Assembly (NCBI GenBank): GCA_964547135.1 | Contig: CAZJMK010000002.1 | Location: forward strand, 1 to 64,000 | Source: JAJXSS01 sp964547135 | GTDB lineage: Bacteria > Planctomycetota > Phycisphaerae > Phycisphaerales > Phycisphaeraceae | Direction: 5' to 3' | Length of the DNA stretch: 64,000 nt | Shown: piece after piece, positions 50,399 through 58,730 of the stretch | Position numbering within the stretch: the stretch's first letter is position 1 | Layout: every line of letters starts with the position of its first letter | Position numbers and translations under genes: made by a program | Notes under the pieces: model-generated | The model's input: the letters and a program-made list of their open reading frames with translations, nothing else | Databases searched by the model: none | Told to the model about the DNA's origin: nothing

Positions 50399-51187
50399 TC
50401 AACGTTTACGATTCAAAAGCAGCATCCCGCCGGACAAAGCCAGCAGGGCCATGCTGGCCGGTTCGGGAATCAGGGCAGCCGAGCCGTTGATGGTGACATC
50501 TTCGAGACGATGGATGACCGACGCTCCAGCGCCGCTGAGTTCATAAAAGTAAACACGGAAGCTCACCGGCCCGGCGACATTCTGATAGGCCGATATGGAG
50601 GATAAGTCGATGTTCAGGTCCGGGGTGCCAAACGGCGAATTGGCGGGGTTCGTATCGACATTGTTATCGGTATAGCTGCCCAGGGTCGTGGTATATCCGT
50701 CCAGGCTGGAACGGACAAAGACCGTGCCCGCTTGCGGGCTGGCTGGTATAGCGTTGGCGGTGGTGGTGTACTTGAGGGTGAAACTGGTCAGGTCGAGTTT
50801 GAAGCCACTGTTGGGGGTGATGGCGAATTCATAGTAATCATTGGCGGTGACAGCCGTGGCCTCGTCGGAACCGTCAACAATGTCTGAAAACGATCCGGTT
50901 TGCCCCGCACCACGGGTAAACAGATGTCGTCCCGTGCTGTTGGCCGGCGCTGCTGCGGAGAAACCCCAGTTGGAACCGGAGACAAATGTTCCGTACCCGG
51001 CGCCGCTGGTGAAACTCGATGCGGTGGAATCGGCATCGGTGTCGGTGCTTGCGAAGCTCGTGGAGTCAATCGTATTGCCGCCGAATTCCCACAGCCCCAA
51101 CACGGCCGCTTGTGTGGTGCCGGTCAGCATACCGCCGACGAGCACCGCCCCCGTGGTCCATTTCCAGGTTGAGTCAAACAGTTTCAT
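50399..51187 (-). CDS. PEP-CTERM surface protein
   Basis: The 262-residue protein has a signal peptide (about 1-27, WTTGAVLVGGMLTGTTQA) and a PEP-CTERM tail, IPEPASMALLALSGGMLLL then NRKR. The middle is a beta-rich domain without known motifs (GLWEFGGNTIDSTSF; ISAYQNVAGPVSFRVYFYEL), similar to lectin-like PEP-CTERM proteins of glycan-use loci. GGAGG precedes the ATG. It ends 100 bp before the next leftward prepilin gene and follows another PEP-CTERM gene by 35 bp. Function unknown. Confidence 0.88.
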   Translation of the reverse strand: MKLFDSTWKWTTGAVLVGGMLTGTTQAAVLGLWEFGGNTIDSTSFASTDTDADSTASSFTSGAGYGTFVSGSNWGFSAAAPANSTGRHLFTRGAGQTGSFSDIVDGSDEATAVTANDYYEFAITPNSGFKLDLTSFTLKYTTTANAIPASPQAGTVFVRSSLDGYTTTLGSYTDNNVDTNPANSPFGTPDLNIDLSSISAYQNVAGPVSFRVYFYELSGAGASVIHRLEDVTINGSAALIPEPASMALLALSGGMLLLNRKR

Positions 51188-51222
51188 GCATCTTCCTCCA
51201 GTGAAAAAGGGTGAAAAGTGAT

Positions 51223-51942
51223 TCAGCGACGACGTGAAACCAAGAGCAGACTTCCCGCAGCCAACAAGGCCAGGGACGCCGGTTCGGGAATGACGATGGT
51301 GAGTGTCGGAGCAGCCAGCGTGGCATGATCGAACGTTGCCCAGTCCATGCGTGTGGTGGTGTCAATGAAACTGCCGGTGGCCGTGACGATCGGATTCACG
51401 CGCAGCATCAGGTACTGCCCGGCAACGTAATTGGCTTGCAGCCAGGCTTTGAGGTTGGCATCCCCCGTGGCATCGGTTTCGTACACCTGCCCGGTGGCGG
51501 ATGCCACGCCGGCGGGGGCGAAATTGTTCTGCACCAGGGTTCCGCCGGAGGGGGCGGCAGCGTCCAGGGCGTAATCCGTCGTGAGCACATCGGCGGTGGC
51601 ACGCAGGCCGATGATGCGAATCTGATGGTTGTTGCCGGGCGTGTTCACACCGTTGGAAACGATGGCCAGATTGACACTGTCAATTTCAGCGGGGTTGAGC
51701 GTCGGCAGCAGAAACGGCATGACGTATTGGGCGGTCGAAGCGGTCCCGTTGCGCCCGGAACGAGCATTGGGGCCGACAATATTTTCCAAGGTCAGGGTTC
51801 CGCCGGTGTTGGCACGGGTGATCTGTCGATCAGCGGTGTCCACTTCCACCACAATCGTGGCGGCGTGGGCTGAGGGCGTTGCCATCAGCACCGTCGCAGC
51901 CAGCAGACTTGCCCAACTGATTTTTTTCATCGTGACATTCAT
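51223..51942 (-). CDS. PEP-CTERM surface protein, DNRLRE-like domain
   Basis: The 239-residue protein has a signal peptide (KKISWASLLAATVLMATPSA) and a PEP-CTERM tail, VIPEPASLALLAAGSLLLV then SRRR. The body, with ADRQITRANTGGTLTLEN, YVMPFLLPTLNPAEIDSVNL and LKAWLQANYVAGQYLMLRVN, resembles the DNRLRE beta-sandwich found on cell-surface proteins. GAAGGAGGAGAA lies just before ATG 51942, which decides the start over 52011. It is probably co-transcribed with the following PEP-CTERM and prepilin genes. Confidence 0.88.
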   Translation of the reverse strand: MNVTMKKISWASLLAATVLMATPSAHAATIVVEVDTADRQITRANTGGTLTLENIVGPNARSGRNGTASTAQYVMPFLLPTLNPAEIDSVNLAIVSNGVNTPGNNHQIRIIGLRATADVLTTDYALDAAAPSGGTLVQNNFAPAGVASATGQVYETDATGDANLKAWLQANYVAGQYLMLRVNPIVTATGSFIDTTTRMDWATFDHATLAAPTLTIVIPEPASLALLAAGSLLLVSRRR

Positions 51943-52035
51943 GCGATTCTCCTCCTTCAAAAAAGTTCCAAACGCGAAGTGACCTCGAACCAATTTCACC
52001 TTGGCTGACACAGCCAGGGTTGTTCAATCAATCCT

Positions 52036-53073
52036 TCAATTCACCGGGTTGCCGACGGTGCCGCCTTCGCGCCACTGGTAGGCGATGGCACGGGGGGCGA
52101 GCAACTCCTTGGGTTTGTCGATTTTGATCATCAATTGGTGCACAGCTGCGGCGCCCAGGGGTACTTCGGGCACGTACATGCCGGTGAGGTTGTGCAACTG
52201 CGCCAGTTCGTTGGCCCAGTAGGAACCGACGATCGACACCTGTTGCGGGACGGGGATGTTGCGACGGCGGAGTTCTTCGAGGATGGCCACGGATTCACGT
52301 CCGCCGTAGCAGACCAGGGTTTGCGGCAACACCGGCTGCGACCAGAGCCGTTGCACCACCTGATAGGCAGCCTCTTCATTGTTCTGCGACAGGTAAAAGT
52401 CAGCGGGTAGTTCCAGCAGTTGCGGTTCGACCCCTGATTCCCGCATGGCACGCAGATAACCCTGCTTGCGGTCGATGTTGCTGTAATGCTGTTTGTCGGG
52501 CGCCAGTCCGCCACGGAAGGAGACATAAACAAGCCGACGATGCCCGCGCTGGAGCATGGTTTGGGTGGCCTGGTAACCGGCATGTTCATCATCGGGGAAC
52601 ACACAGTCATGCGGACGACGGGTGTTGAGCCAGATGGTCGGCAAACGGTAACGCATGAGCAGGTCCGCCAGATCGGAGCGGAACTGGGTGATGTAGTTGA
52701 GCAACATGCCGTCGGCTGCCATGTTTTGCAGAAAGTGCGGCAGGTATTCAGGGTCGTCCAGTCGGCGGTCGTCGAGCGTGCTCATGAGCAGACGCTGGCT
52801 GTGCTGCTCCAGTTCGGACTGAATGCTGTCGAGCATTTCAATGGGGAACCAGCTACGGTCCCTGGTTTTGCTGCGGACAAAGGCGACCGTGGCCAATCGG
52901 CCCATGCGGGTGGAACGGGCAGCCATGTTGGGTCGATACCCCAAAGAGCGGGCGGCATGAGCAATGCGCACACGGGTGTCATCGGTCATGCGCCCCGTGC
53001 CACGCAGGGCACGCGAAACCGTCATTTCGCTGACCCCCAGCTTGCTCGCAATGTCCCGCAGTGTGACCGTCAT
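52036..53073 (-). CDS. LacI family transcriptional regulator
   Basis: The 345-residue protein has a LacI-type HTH at the N-terminus: VTLRDIASKLGVSEMTVSRA, LRGTGRMTDDTRVRIAHAAR and the hinge region SLGYRPNMAARSTRMG. The sugar-binding core follows, with LPTIWLNTRRPHDCVFPDDE, GYQATQTMLQRGHRRLVYVS and the late MYVPEVPLGAAAVHQLMIKI. It probably represses or activates the genes around it in response to a sugar released from the glycan. It is divergent from the GH39-like gene, with a candidate operator between them. The ligand is unknown. Confidence 0.93.
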   Translation of the reverse strand: MTVTLRDIASKLGVSEMTVSRALRGTGRMTDDTRVRIAHAARSLGYRPNMAARSTRMGRLATVAFVRSKTRDRSWFPIEMLDSIQSELEQHSQRLLMSTLDDRRLDDPEYLPHFLQNMAADGMLLNYITQFRSDLADLLMRYRLPTIWLNTRRPHDCVFPDDEHAGYQATQTMLQRGHRRLVYVSFRGGLAPDKQHYSNIDRKQGYLRAMRESGVEPQLLELPADFYLSQNNEEAAYQVVQRLWSQPVLPQTLVCYGGRESVAILEELRRRNIPVPQQVSIVGSYWANELAQLHNLTGMYVPEVPLGAAAVHQLMIKIDKPKELLAPRAIAYQWREGGTVGNPVN

Positions 53074-53107
53074 ATCTAAAGACCTTGCTAAAATGATGAC
53101 AAGATGA

Positions 53108-53131
53108 CGTTAACTCAACTTTGGTTTAACG
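53108..53131. promoter_or_regulatory. Candidate operator, CGTTAA-N12-TTAACG
   Basis: A 24-bp inverted repeat, CGTTAA at 53108 and TTAACG at 53126, lies in the 165-bp divergent region, 35 bp from the LacI start and about 110 bp from the GH39-like start. LacI-family operators are palindromes, usually more compact than this, so the assignment is tentative. Confidence 0.4.
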
Positions 53132-53238
53132 ATATCCCACACAAACGCCCTTGTCAAGGGTATGATGTTGAAAAGTGATTCGATTCTGGTTGGAGGGTCC
53201 GCAAATCTGGTAATGATTTTTTTCGAAGGAGTTTCCGT

Positions 53239-54660
53239 ATGACCACAGCCACGCCCCCCGCGATGACGCCTGCCCCGGCTGATAACGAGCCGATTTTTGA
53301 AGGCGGCGAAACCAGCATCACCCCCCGACAAGCACGACAACTTCATGCCGCTGTGCATATCGATGCACAGGCCCGGCAAGGTCGGCTGCATCGGCTGGAA
53401 CGCTACAACAACATGTTCGGCCCACGCTGGGGTTTGCTTGGCGACAAGGACTTGGCGTTCCTCAAGCCAATGCGCACGCATATTTTCAAAGTCTGGCTGG
53501 CGGTGGGGCGCGATGAGACCCAGCGTTCCGCCACCGATGCGTATGTGCAGCAGGCATCGGACCTGTGCGATGAGTTGCTGGTGAACCTGGGCGGCCACGG
53601 CCTGATCAGCAAGGAGGGCATGAGTCACGCGGCGTTTGAAGAATGCGTTTACCAGACGATCGATCGACTGGTACGCATGTTCCCCAAGGTGCGGTATGTC
53701 GAAGCCTTGAATGAATATGAGGGCACCGATGGCAAAAGCTGGACGACGCAGACGATGGACGAATACGCCCGGTTGTACGAGCTGTTCGCTCATGCGGTGG
53801 ACCGGGTCAACGCTGACCGATTGCCGAAAGAACAGGTGATGCTGGGTGGGCCGGTGACCTGCACGTTTTCGGAAAGCAGTCTGGGTACGGTTTTGAATTA
53901 CCTGGCGGACAAGCAACTTCGCCTCGACTTTGTGTCGTACCACCAGTATCTGTTCGGCAGCTTCCGTGGCAAACCCAGTCGGGTGAAACATGAAACGGAA
54001 ATTGTGCGTTCGATGCTGCGTCGTCGTGACCTGCGCGACGATGTGCCGATTTTCGTGACGGAAACGGGCGTGTTTCCGCAAGGGCCTAATGCCGGGACGA
54101 CCGACCGTGAAGCGGACATTGTGACCCAGGCGCCAGCCATGCTGGCCAAGGGGTATCAGTACATGGAGGCTGGGCCGGGGCATGCAGTGCCGTTTCAGTG
54201 GGTGGTGCGTCACGGGCAGAACAGTCGCAAAAACCAACTGGCGCGCGGGCGCGATGGGGTGCCCACGCCCTACGGCAATGCGCTGCGGGCATTGTCGATG
54301 TTGCATGACACGCGCATCAAGGCCCAGTCGGATGCCCTGTCGCAGGATGGGCAGGGTGTGGCGGCATTGGCCGGGGTTGAAGGCGAAAACAAGCTCGCGG
54401 TGCTGGTGTGGAATTACCAATGGATTGATGGACGCGACAGCTATGAAGTCACGCTGCCGATGTCGGGTCTGCCGGCGGGTGGTTGGCGTTTACAGCGTTA
54501 CCTGATTGATAGGGCGCACAGCAATTACCGGGCGACACCCGATCAGCCGGGGTTGGCGATGGTGGAGGAAAGCAGCGTGCAGGCGGTCGAGGGTCGGTTG
54601 GTGATCAGGCAGGCACTGGGCGTGAATGCGGTCGCGCTGCTGATGCTCGAAAGGCTGTGA
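53239..54660 (+). CDS. GH39-like (clan GH-A) glycoside hydrolase, cytoplasmic
   Basis: The 473-residue protein has no signal peptide. A TIM barrel is suggested by RLERYNNMFGPRWGLLGDKD, the acid/base region VEALNEYEGTDG (Asn-Glu pair typical of clan GH-A), LDFVSYHQYLFG and the nucleophile region VPIFVTETGVFP. A beta-sandwich follows the barrel (LAVLVWNYQWIDGRDSYEVT, APDQP-type tail). This matches GH39 beta-xylosidase or iduronidase-like enzymes, although the substrate is uncertain. The start has GAAGGAG in front of it. It is divergent from the LacI gene and likely its direct target, acting on oligosaccharides imported into the cell. Confidence 0.82.
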   Translation: MTTATPPAMTPAPADNEPIFEGGETSITPRQARQLHAAVHIDAQARQGRLHRLERYNNMFGPRWGLLGDKDLAFLKPMRTHIFKVWLAVGRDETQRSATDAYVQQASDLCDELLVNLGGHGLISKEGMSHAAFEECVYQTIDRLVRMFPKVRYVEALNEYEGTDGKSWTTQTMDEYARLYELFAHAVDRVNADRLPKEQVMLGGPVTCTFSESSLGTVLNYLADKQLRLDFVSYHQYLFGSFRGKPSRVKHETEIVRSMLRRRDLRDDVPIFVTETGVFPQGPNAGTTDREADIVTQAPAMLAKGYQYMEAGPGHAVPFQWVVRHGQNSRKNQLARGRDGVPTPYGNALRALSMLHDTRIKAQSDALSQDGQGVAALAGVEGENKLAVLVWNYQWIDGRDSYEVTLPMSGLPAGGWRLQRYLIDRAHSNYRATPDQPGLAMVEESSVQAVEGRLVIRQALGVNAVALLMLERL

Positions 54661-54678
54661 GTCAGGTGGGGTAGTTAG

Positions 54679-54699
54679 CCCCCGGTCAATGACCGGGGG
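54679..54699. terminator. Hairpin between convergent genes
   Basis: A perfect stem CCCCCGGTC/GACCGGGGG with loop AAT lies 18 bp after the GH39-like stop and 20 bp before the stop of the opposite FAD oxidoreductase. No T-run follows, so it is either a bidirectional barrier or a weak terminator. Confidence 0.5.
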
Positions 54700-54719
54700 G
54701 GGTAAATGAAACGAGTTAT

Positions 54720-56141
54720 TTACACCGGGTCTTGCGGGGTTTGCGGCAAGCGCTGTGCATCGGTGGCTGCGGTGGTGACGGCCTGCATCAGTTCGGGAGT
54801 GAGTTCAGTAACGCGAACGTACTCACTGCTCTGCGGCAGGTCTTTGACGTACAAGGGCGGAACATCGAGTGATGCCCCCCGCTTGGGTTCGCGTGCCTGG
54901 CCGACCTCGCTGTTTTGGCGAACCAGTTCGTATTGAAGGAGTCGCACATTCAACTGTTTGGGTTCCAAATTGAGTTTGACCGCAAGGGCCGCAGCCGTGC
55001 CCGCCGCCTGCCCCAGGCTCATGCAGGGCGCCATGGATCGCCACGATTCAAACGCGGGTTGGTCACTGCTCATACATCGCCCGACCACCAGCAGGCCATC
55101 GACCCCCAACGGCAACATGCAGCGATAAGGCAGGTCATAGCCGGCGTGGGTGAGGTTGTGCCGATGGCCGTAAAACTTGATGATCGGTTTGGAAGCCATG
55201 GCAATGCTGTCGTCGAAACTGGCGCCGGCCAGCACATCGGGTCCGGTGATCTGATACAGGCCGCGAATGAAACGGGTTTGCCGCACACCCAGCAGGGCCG
55301 GGGTTTGCACGATGCGGGCGTTTTCCAATCCGGGTTCGGTGCTGCGCAGCTGATTCAAATGGTCGTACACCGCCAGGCGGGCACGGATTTCACCGGCAGT
55401 CAGTTCGTCGGCATTGGTGGCATCAATCAACCCGGCTTTGGGGCCCCACACGGCTGCGGTGTCGGGTGTGCAACGACAACCCTTGGTAAAACCCGGACCG
55501 ACGCCGTCGATCAAATAAAGCAGCCCGTCTTCCAATCGTTTGGCTTCATCGTGATAGGTTTGCCAGAACTGGGCGCCGGCTCGTGCAGCCACGTCACCAT
55601 CCCCCGAAGCATCGATCACCACCTTGGCCATGGCTGCCTGACGCCCCGATTTATTTTCAAAAATCACGCCGGTGACGCGACCGTTAGCGTCACGAATGAC
55701 CTGACTGAACCAGGTGTGCAGCAGAATGCGTGCGCCCGATGCGACGAGCATGCGCAGGGTCATGACCTTGTATTTTTCAACGTCGATGGTGTAACTGAAT
55801 TGCAACTGGCCGGGGGTGGTGGGGTAGCGCTTCATTTTGGGATAGAAGGGTTCACCCAGGCCGTCGAAATCCTTCAGGCGGAGGATGAGTTCTTCGCCGA
55901 TGCCGCGCGTGGTTTGAATGTCATCGGGTTCGACCTGATTGCGAAAGCCGTTGATTTTTGCCATGAGACTGGCGGTGGCCGCTCCGCCGAAAAACGAGAG
56001 CCGTTCGAGGATGAGGGTGCTGGCGCCCTGACGAGCGGCAGCGACGGCGGAGGCAAAACCAGCCGGTCCGCCCCCGATGACGATCACGTCGAATTGGCCG
56101 TAGATGGGCAGCGTTTGCGCGGGTTCGGTGTAACTGTTCAT
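54720..56141 (-). CDS. FAD-dependent oxidoreductase (FAD_oxidored family)
   Basis: The 473-residue protein binds FAD through FDVIVIGGGPAGFASAVAAA, followed by the ribose contact LILERLSFFGGAATA. The conserved VVIDASGDGDVAARAGAQFW and the C-terminal VDGLLVVGRCMSSDQPAFES, SLGQAAGTAAAL complete the family pattern. Relatives are frequent in planctomycete and verrucomicrobial glycan loci, sometimes labelled xanthan lyase-like; their substrates are largely unknown, and oxidation of a sugar or cyclitol is possible. No signal peptide is seen. ATG 56141 is chosen over a TTG at 56153. Divergent from the SGNH gene. Confidence 0.9.
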   Translation of the reverse strand: MNSYTEPAQTLPIYGQFDVIVIGGGPAGFASAVAAARQGASTLILERLSFFGGAATASLMAKINGFRNQVEPDDIQTTRGIGEELILRLKDFDGLGEPFYPKMKRYPTTPGQLQFSYTIDVEKYKVMTLRMLVASGARILLHTWFSQVIRDANGRVTGVIFENKSGRQAAMAKVVIDASGDGDVAARAGAQFWQTYHDEAKRLEDGLLYLIDGVGPGFTKGCRCTPDTAAVWGPKAGLIDATNADELTAGEIRARLAVYDHLNQLRSTEPGLENARIVQTPALLGVRQTRFIRGLYQITGPDVLAGASFDDSIAMASKPIIKFYGHRHNLTHAGYDLPYRCMLPLGVDGLLVVGRCMSSDQPAFESWRSMAPCMSLGQAAGTAAALAVKLNLEPKQLNVRLLQYELVRQNSEVGQAREPKRGASLDVPPLYVKDLPQSSEYVRVTELTPELMQAVTTAATDAQRLPQTPQDPV

Positions 56142-56164
56142 GGTGTCTTCCAAGGAGATTGATG

Positions 56165-57121
56165 ATGCACAATCGTAGCATGGTTTTTTCCGTCAGCGTG
56201 ATGATGCTGTTTTTGTCCGCCTGTGCGCTGGCACAAACCGAGGGCGAAATGGGTCCGGCACCGGTGGGTTTTGCCGGTCAGTTGCGCGGCAGGGTGGTGT
56301 CGGTGGAAGCCGGGGGCAAAGGGTTTGGGTTGCAAGTGGAATCGACGCAGCCGGATCAGAAACGCAACAAACTGGAGAATGCGGAATCACTGGTGGGGCA
56401 AACGCTGACGGTGGGACCGTCGGGGCACGCAGGCCGTCTGTCGCAGGAACAGCGCATCGCTTTGATCAACGTCGGGGACCGGGTGTGGGTGAATGGCGCA
56501 TGGGGGCAAAAACAAAACCGGTTGATGATCAGCGGCATGTACCCGCTGGATCGCGCGGAAGATCAGGGTGCGGTGCTGCTGCTGGGGGATTCGATTTTCG
56601 ATTGGTGGGCCGATCACGAAAAGGTGTTTGCAGGCGTGAAGGTGCGCAACCGCAGCGCGGCAGGCGACGGCACGTGGGGTGTGTTGGCACGGTTGGACGA
56701 GGCGGCGAAAAACCTCAAGCCGCGGGCGGTGGTGCTGATGATCGGCACCAACAACCTGTTGTCGGTGAACCCGCAGCGCACAGTCGGTGACATTGAAAAA
56801 ATCATCACCCGGTTGCGCGAAGGGAATGCGTCATTGCCGGTGGTGTTGTGTCTGATCATGCCGCAGGATGCGGGTCGTGTGCCGCCGGAGAAGGTGAAGG
56901 AAACCAACGAACGGTTGCGCAAGCTGGCGGAAAAAGAGTCGGGGGTGACGATCGCGGACACGTTTACACCGTTTGCTGTGGAGGATGGTTCGTTTGACAA
57001 GGCGCTGTTTTTGGATCGCGTACACCCCAATCGCGCGGGGTATGAAAAACTGGGGCAGGTGCTGCAACCGTTGGTGATGCAGGTGTTGGGGGAAACAGCG
57101 GGGGATGGCGCGGCGAAGTGA
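56165..57121 (+). CDS. Secreted SGNH/GDSL-type esterase
   Basis: The 318-residue protein has a signal peptide, MVFSVSVMMLFLSACALAQ; the LSAC segment could be a lipobox giving a lipoprotein. A short ~100-residue domain precedes the SGNH hydrolase (from about 138): block I LLLGDSIFDWWA with Ser, block III IGTNNLLS with Asn, and block V FLDRVHPNRAGYEKLGQ with the Asp-x-x-His pair. Such enzymes remove acetyl or other ester groups from glycans or lipids. AAGGAG precedes ATG 56165, although ATG 56162 is possible. Debranching or deacetylating the target glycan is the likely role. Confidence 0.9.
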   Translation: MHNRSMVFSVSVMMLFLSACALAQTEGEMGPAPVGFAGQLRGRVVSVEAGGKGFGLQVESTQPDQKRNKLENAESLVGQTLTVGPSGHAGRLSQEQRIALINVGDRVWVNGAWGQKQNRLMISGMYPLDRAEDQGAVLLLGDSIFDWWADHEKVFAGVKVRNRSAAGDGTWGVLARLDEAAKNLKPRAVVLMIGTNNLLSVNPQRTVGDIEKIITRLREGNASLPVVLCLIMPQDAGRVPPEKVKETNERLRKLAEKESGVTIADTFTPFAVEDGSFDKALFLDRVHPNRAGYEKLGQVLQPLVMQVLGETAGDGAAK

Positions 57122-57164
57122 ATCGGGTTGATGTCAGGTATGGGTTGAAAAGGGCTGATGCCCA

Positions 57165-57196
57165 TTGGCAGGCGGGACGCCCGCCCTACCCAGCAT
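57165..57196. repeat. GGCAGGCGGGACGCCCGCCCTACC palindrome (given in parts)
   Basis: GGCAGGCGGGACGCCC followed by GCCCTACCC is a self-complementary word of the kind common as dispersed hairpins in planctomycetes. A single copy is seen in this window, between the SGNH and the next GH gene. Confidence 0.5.
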
Positions 57197-57242
57197 TGCG
57201 TGGTGAAACAGTTTTTTTGCCGCAACCTATGTCAAGGTGAGT

Positions 57243-58556
57243 ATGTCATTCACAGTCAATTTAGCGCAGGCAACCGCGGTGGCAGGCCCGTTTCTGGGTT
57301 ACGGGTTTGAGTGGGATTTTTACTGGCGTCATGCAGCGGACCAGGAGCGACCATTCACGGAAGACGAGTGGGCGATGTTGATGCAAAGGGTGTCGTTCAT
57401 GCGCCCGGGGCTGGTGCGGACGATGTTGAGCGTGGTGCGGTTTTGTCCGGGTGCGGTGGTGGGGGAGTACGCGTTTGATTCGCCGGGGATGCAGACGTTG
57501 TATCGGATTTTGGAGCATTGCCAGCAAAACCGGATCACGGTCATGGCGGGCACCTGGGGCGCGGGGGAATTGCGGAGCAACCTGCCTGCGTATGCGCAGG
57601 TGGGCACGGATTTGATTCAACATTTGGTGAAGGAACGCGGGTTTGATTGTGTGCGGTATGCGATTCACCCCAACGAGCCGGATTATGGGGATTACACGCC
57701 TGAAAGTTGGATGGCGCTGGCGCGGATGGTGCGGGCGCGGATGAATGAAGCAGGGTTGGAAGAAGTCGGGTTGCTTGGGCCGGACACGAGCACGACGCAC
57801 GATGATTGGCTGCTCAGGGCGGTCGATGAGGCGCAGGAGGTGCTGGCGGGGTACGAGATTCATCGTTACCCCAATGCCCCGGCCAACGGGTTGCGGATTG
57901 ACGACGGCAGTCAGGAGGAAAGTTTTGCGCAGTTGGTGAAGTATGTGCGTGAGCATGATGCGGATGGGGCGGACAAGCCCTTTATTTTGGGGGAGGCGGG
58001 ATGCAAGGACGGGTATGGGCCGGGGGACAATCAGCCGGAGTTGAGGAAGTATGGGTATGGGTTGACGATGGGGGATTGGGCGGTGCAGTGTGCGCGGGCG
58101 GGGGTGCAGGGCATGTGTGCGTGGATGCTGGATGATTGTGCGACGAGGAAGTTGTGGGGCATGTGGGACACGGTGAACGAGCCGAGGGCAAGGCCGTGGT
58201 TTTACGCATGGGCGTTGGTGTGTCGATTTATGCCGGCGGGGGCGACGGTGTTGCGGACGGAACAAAAAGAAAACCTGCGCACGGTGGCAGCAAGGTTGGC
58301 AACAGCGCAGGGGTCGGCGTGGACGGTGGTGCTGGTGAATCAGAGCGAACAGGCAGAGAGCGTGCGGGTGAATTGGAGCGGTACGGGCGTGTCGGCGAAT
58401 CAGGGGCTTCGGCGGTTTGTGTATGCGGAACAAGAGCGACCGACGGATGCGGATGATTTGCCCGTGGCAGTGGAAAGCGGTGGGTTGGGGGCGATGGAAC
58501 GGGAGTGGGTGGTGCCGGGCAAAGCGATGTTGGTGCTGACGACGATGAGTGATTAA
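57243..58556 (+). CDS. GH-A clan glycoside hydrolase-like protein, cytoplasmic
   Basis: The 437-residue protein begins MSFTVNLAQATAVAGPFLGY and has no signal peptide. The TIM-barrel candidates are YGFEWDFYW, VMAGTWGAGELRSNL, the acid/base region YAIHPNEPDYGDYTPESW (Asn-Glu), YEIHRYPN and the nucleophile-like FILGEAGCKDGYG. A C-terminal beta-sandwich (WTVVLVNQSEQAESVRVNWS) resembles that of the GH39-like protein 53239, but similarity to a numbered GH family is weak. Its place with GH31 and GH39-like genes supports oligosaccharide breakdown in the cytoplasm. ATG 57243 is preferred to GTG 57237 because the ribosome site AAGGTGAG overlaps the latter. Confidence 0.75.
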   Translation: MSFTVNLAQATAVAGPFLGYGFEWDFYWRHAADQERPFTEDEWAMLMQRVSFMRPGLVRTMLSVVRFCPGAVVGEYAFDSPGMQTLYRILEHCQQNRITVMAGTWGAGELRSNLPAYAQVGTDLIQHLVKERGFDCVRYAIHPNEPDYGDYTPESWMALARMVRARMNEAGLEEVGLLGPDTSTTHDDWLLRAVDEAQEVLAGYEIHRYPNAPANGLRIDDGSQEESFAQLVKYVREHDADGADKPFILGEAGCKDGYGPGDNQPELRKYGYGLTMGDWAVQCARAGVQGMCAWMLDDCATRKLWGMWDTVNEPRARPWFYAWALVCRFMPAGATVLRTEQKENLRTVAARLATAQGSAWTVVLVNQSEQAESVRVNWSGTGVSANQGLRRFVYAEQERPTDADDLPVAVESGGLGAMEREWVVPGKAMLVLTTMSD

Positions 58557-58621
58557 CAACCACGGTGATCGCGGCCGAGACGGGCGAACAGTTAACCAAA
58601 CAAACAAAACAAGAAAAAGGC

Positions 58622-58682
58622 ACGCCCTCACCCCTGCCCCCGCCACGGCGAGGTCTTCGACTCTCCCGGAGGGAGAGGGGGC
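58622..58682. repeat. CCCTCTCCC-type element between GH genes
   Basis: GCCCTCACCCCTGCCCCCGCC, ACGGCGAGGTCTTCGACTCTC and CCGGAGGGAGAGGGGG. It is the reversed near-copy of 31743-31802. Confidence 0.75.
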
Positions 58683-58730
58683 CAACCATAGCAAGGGTTT
58701 TGGATTAAACACGCGGTCGGAGTAGTCACG

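Noticed and set aside
53110..54420. 436-residue minus-strand ORF
   Set aside because: It is opposite the GH39-like gene, whose active-site motifs are clear.
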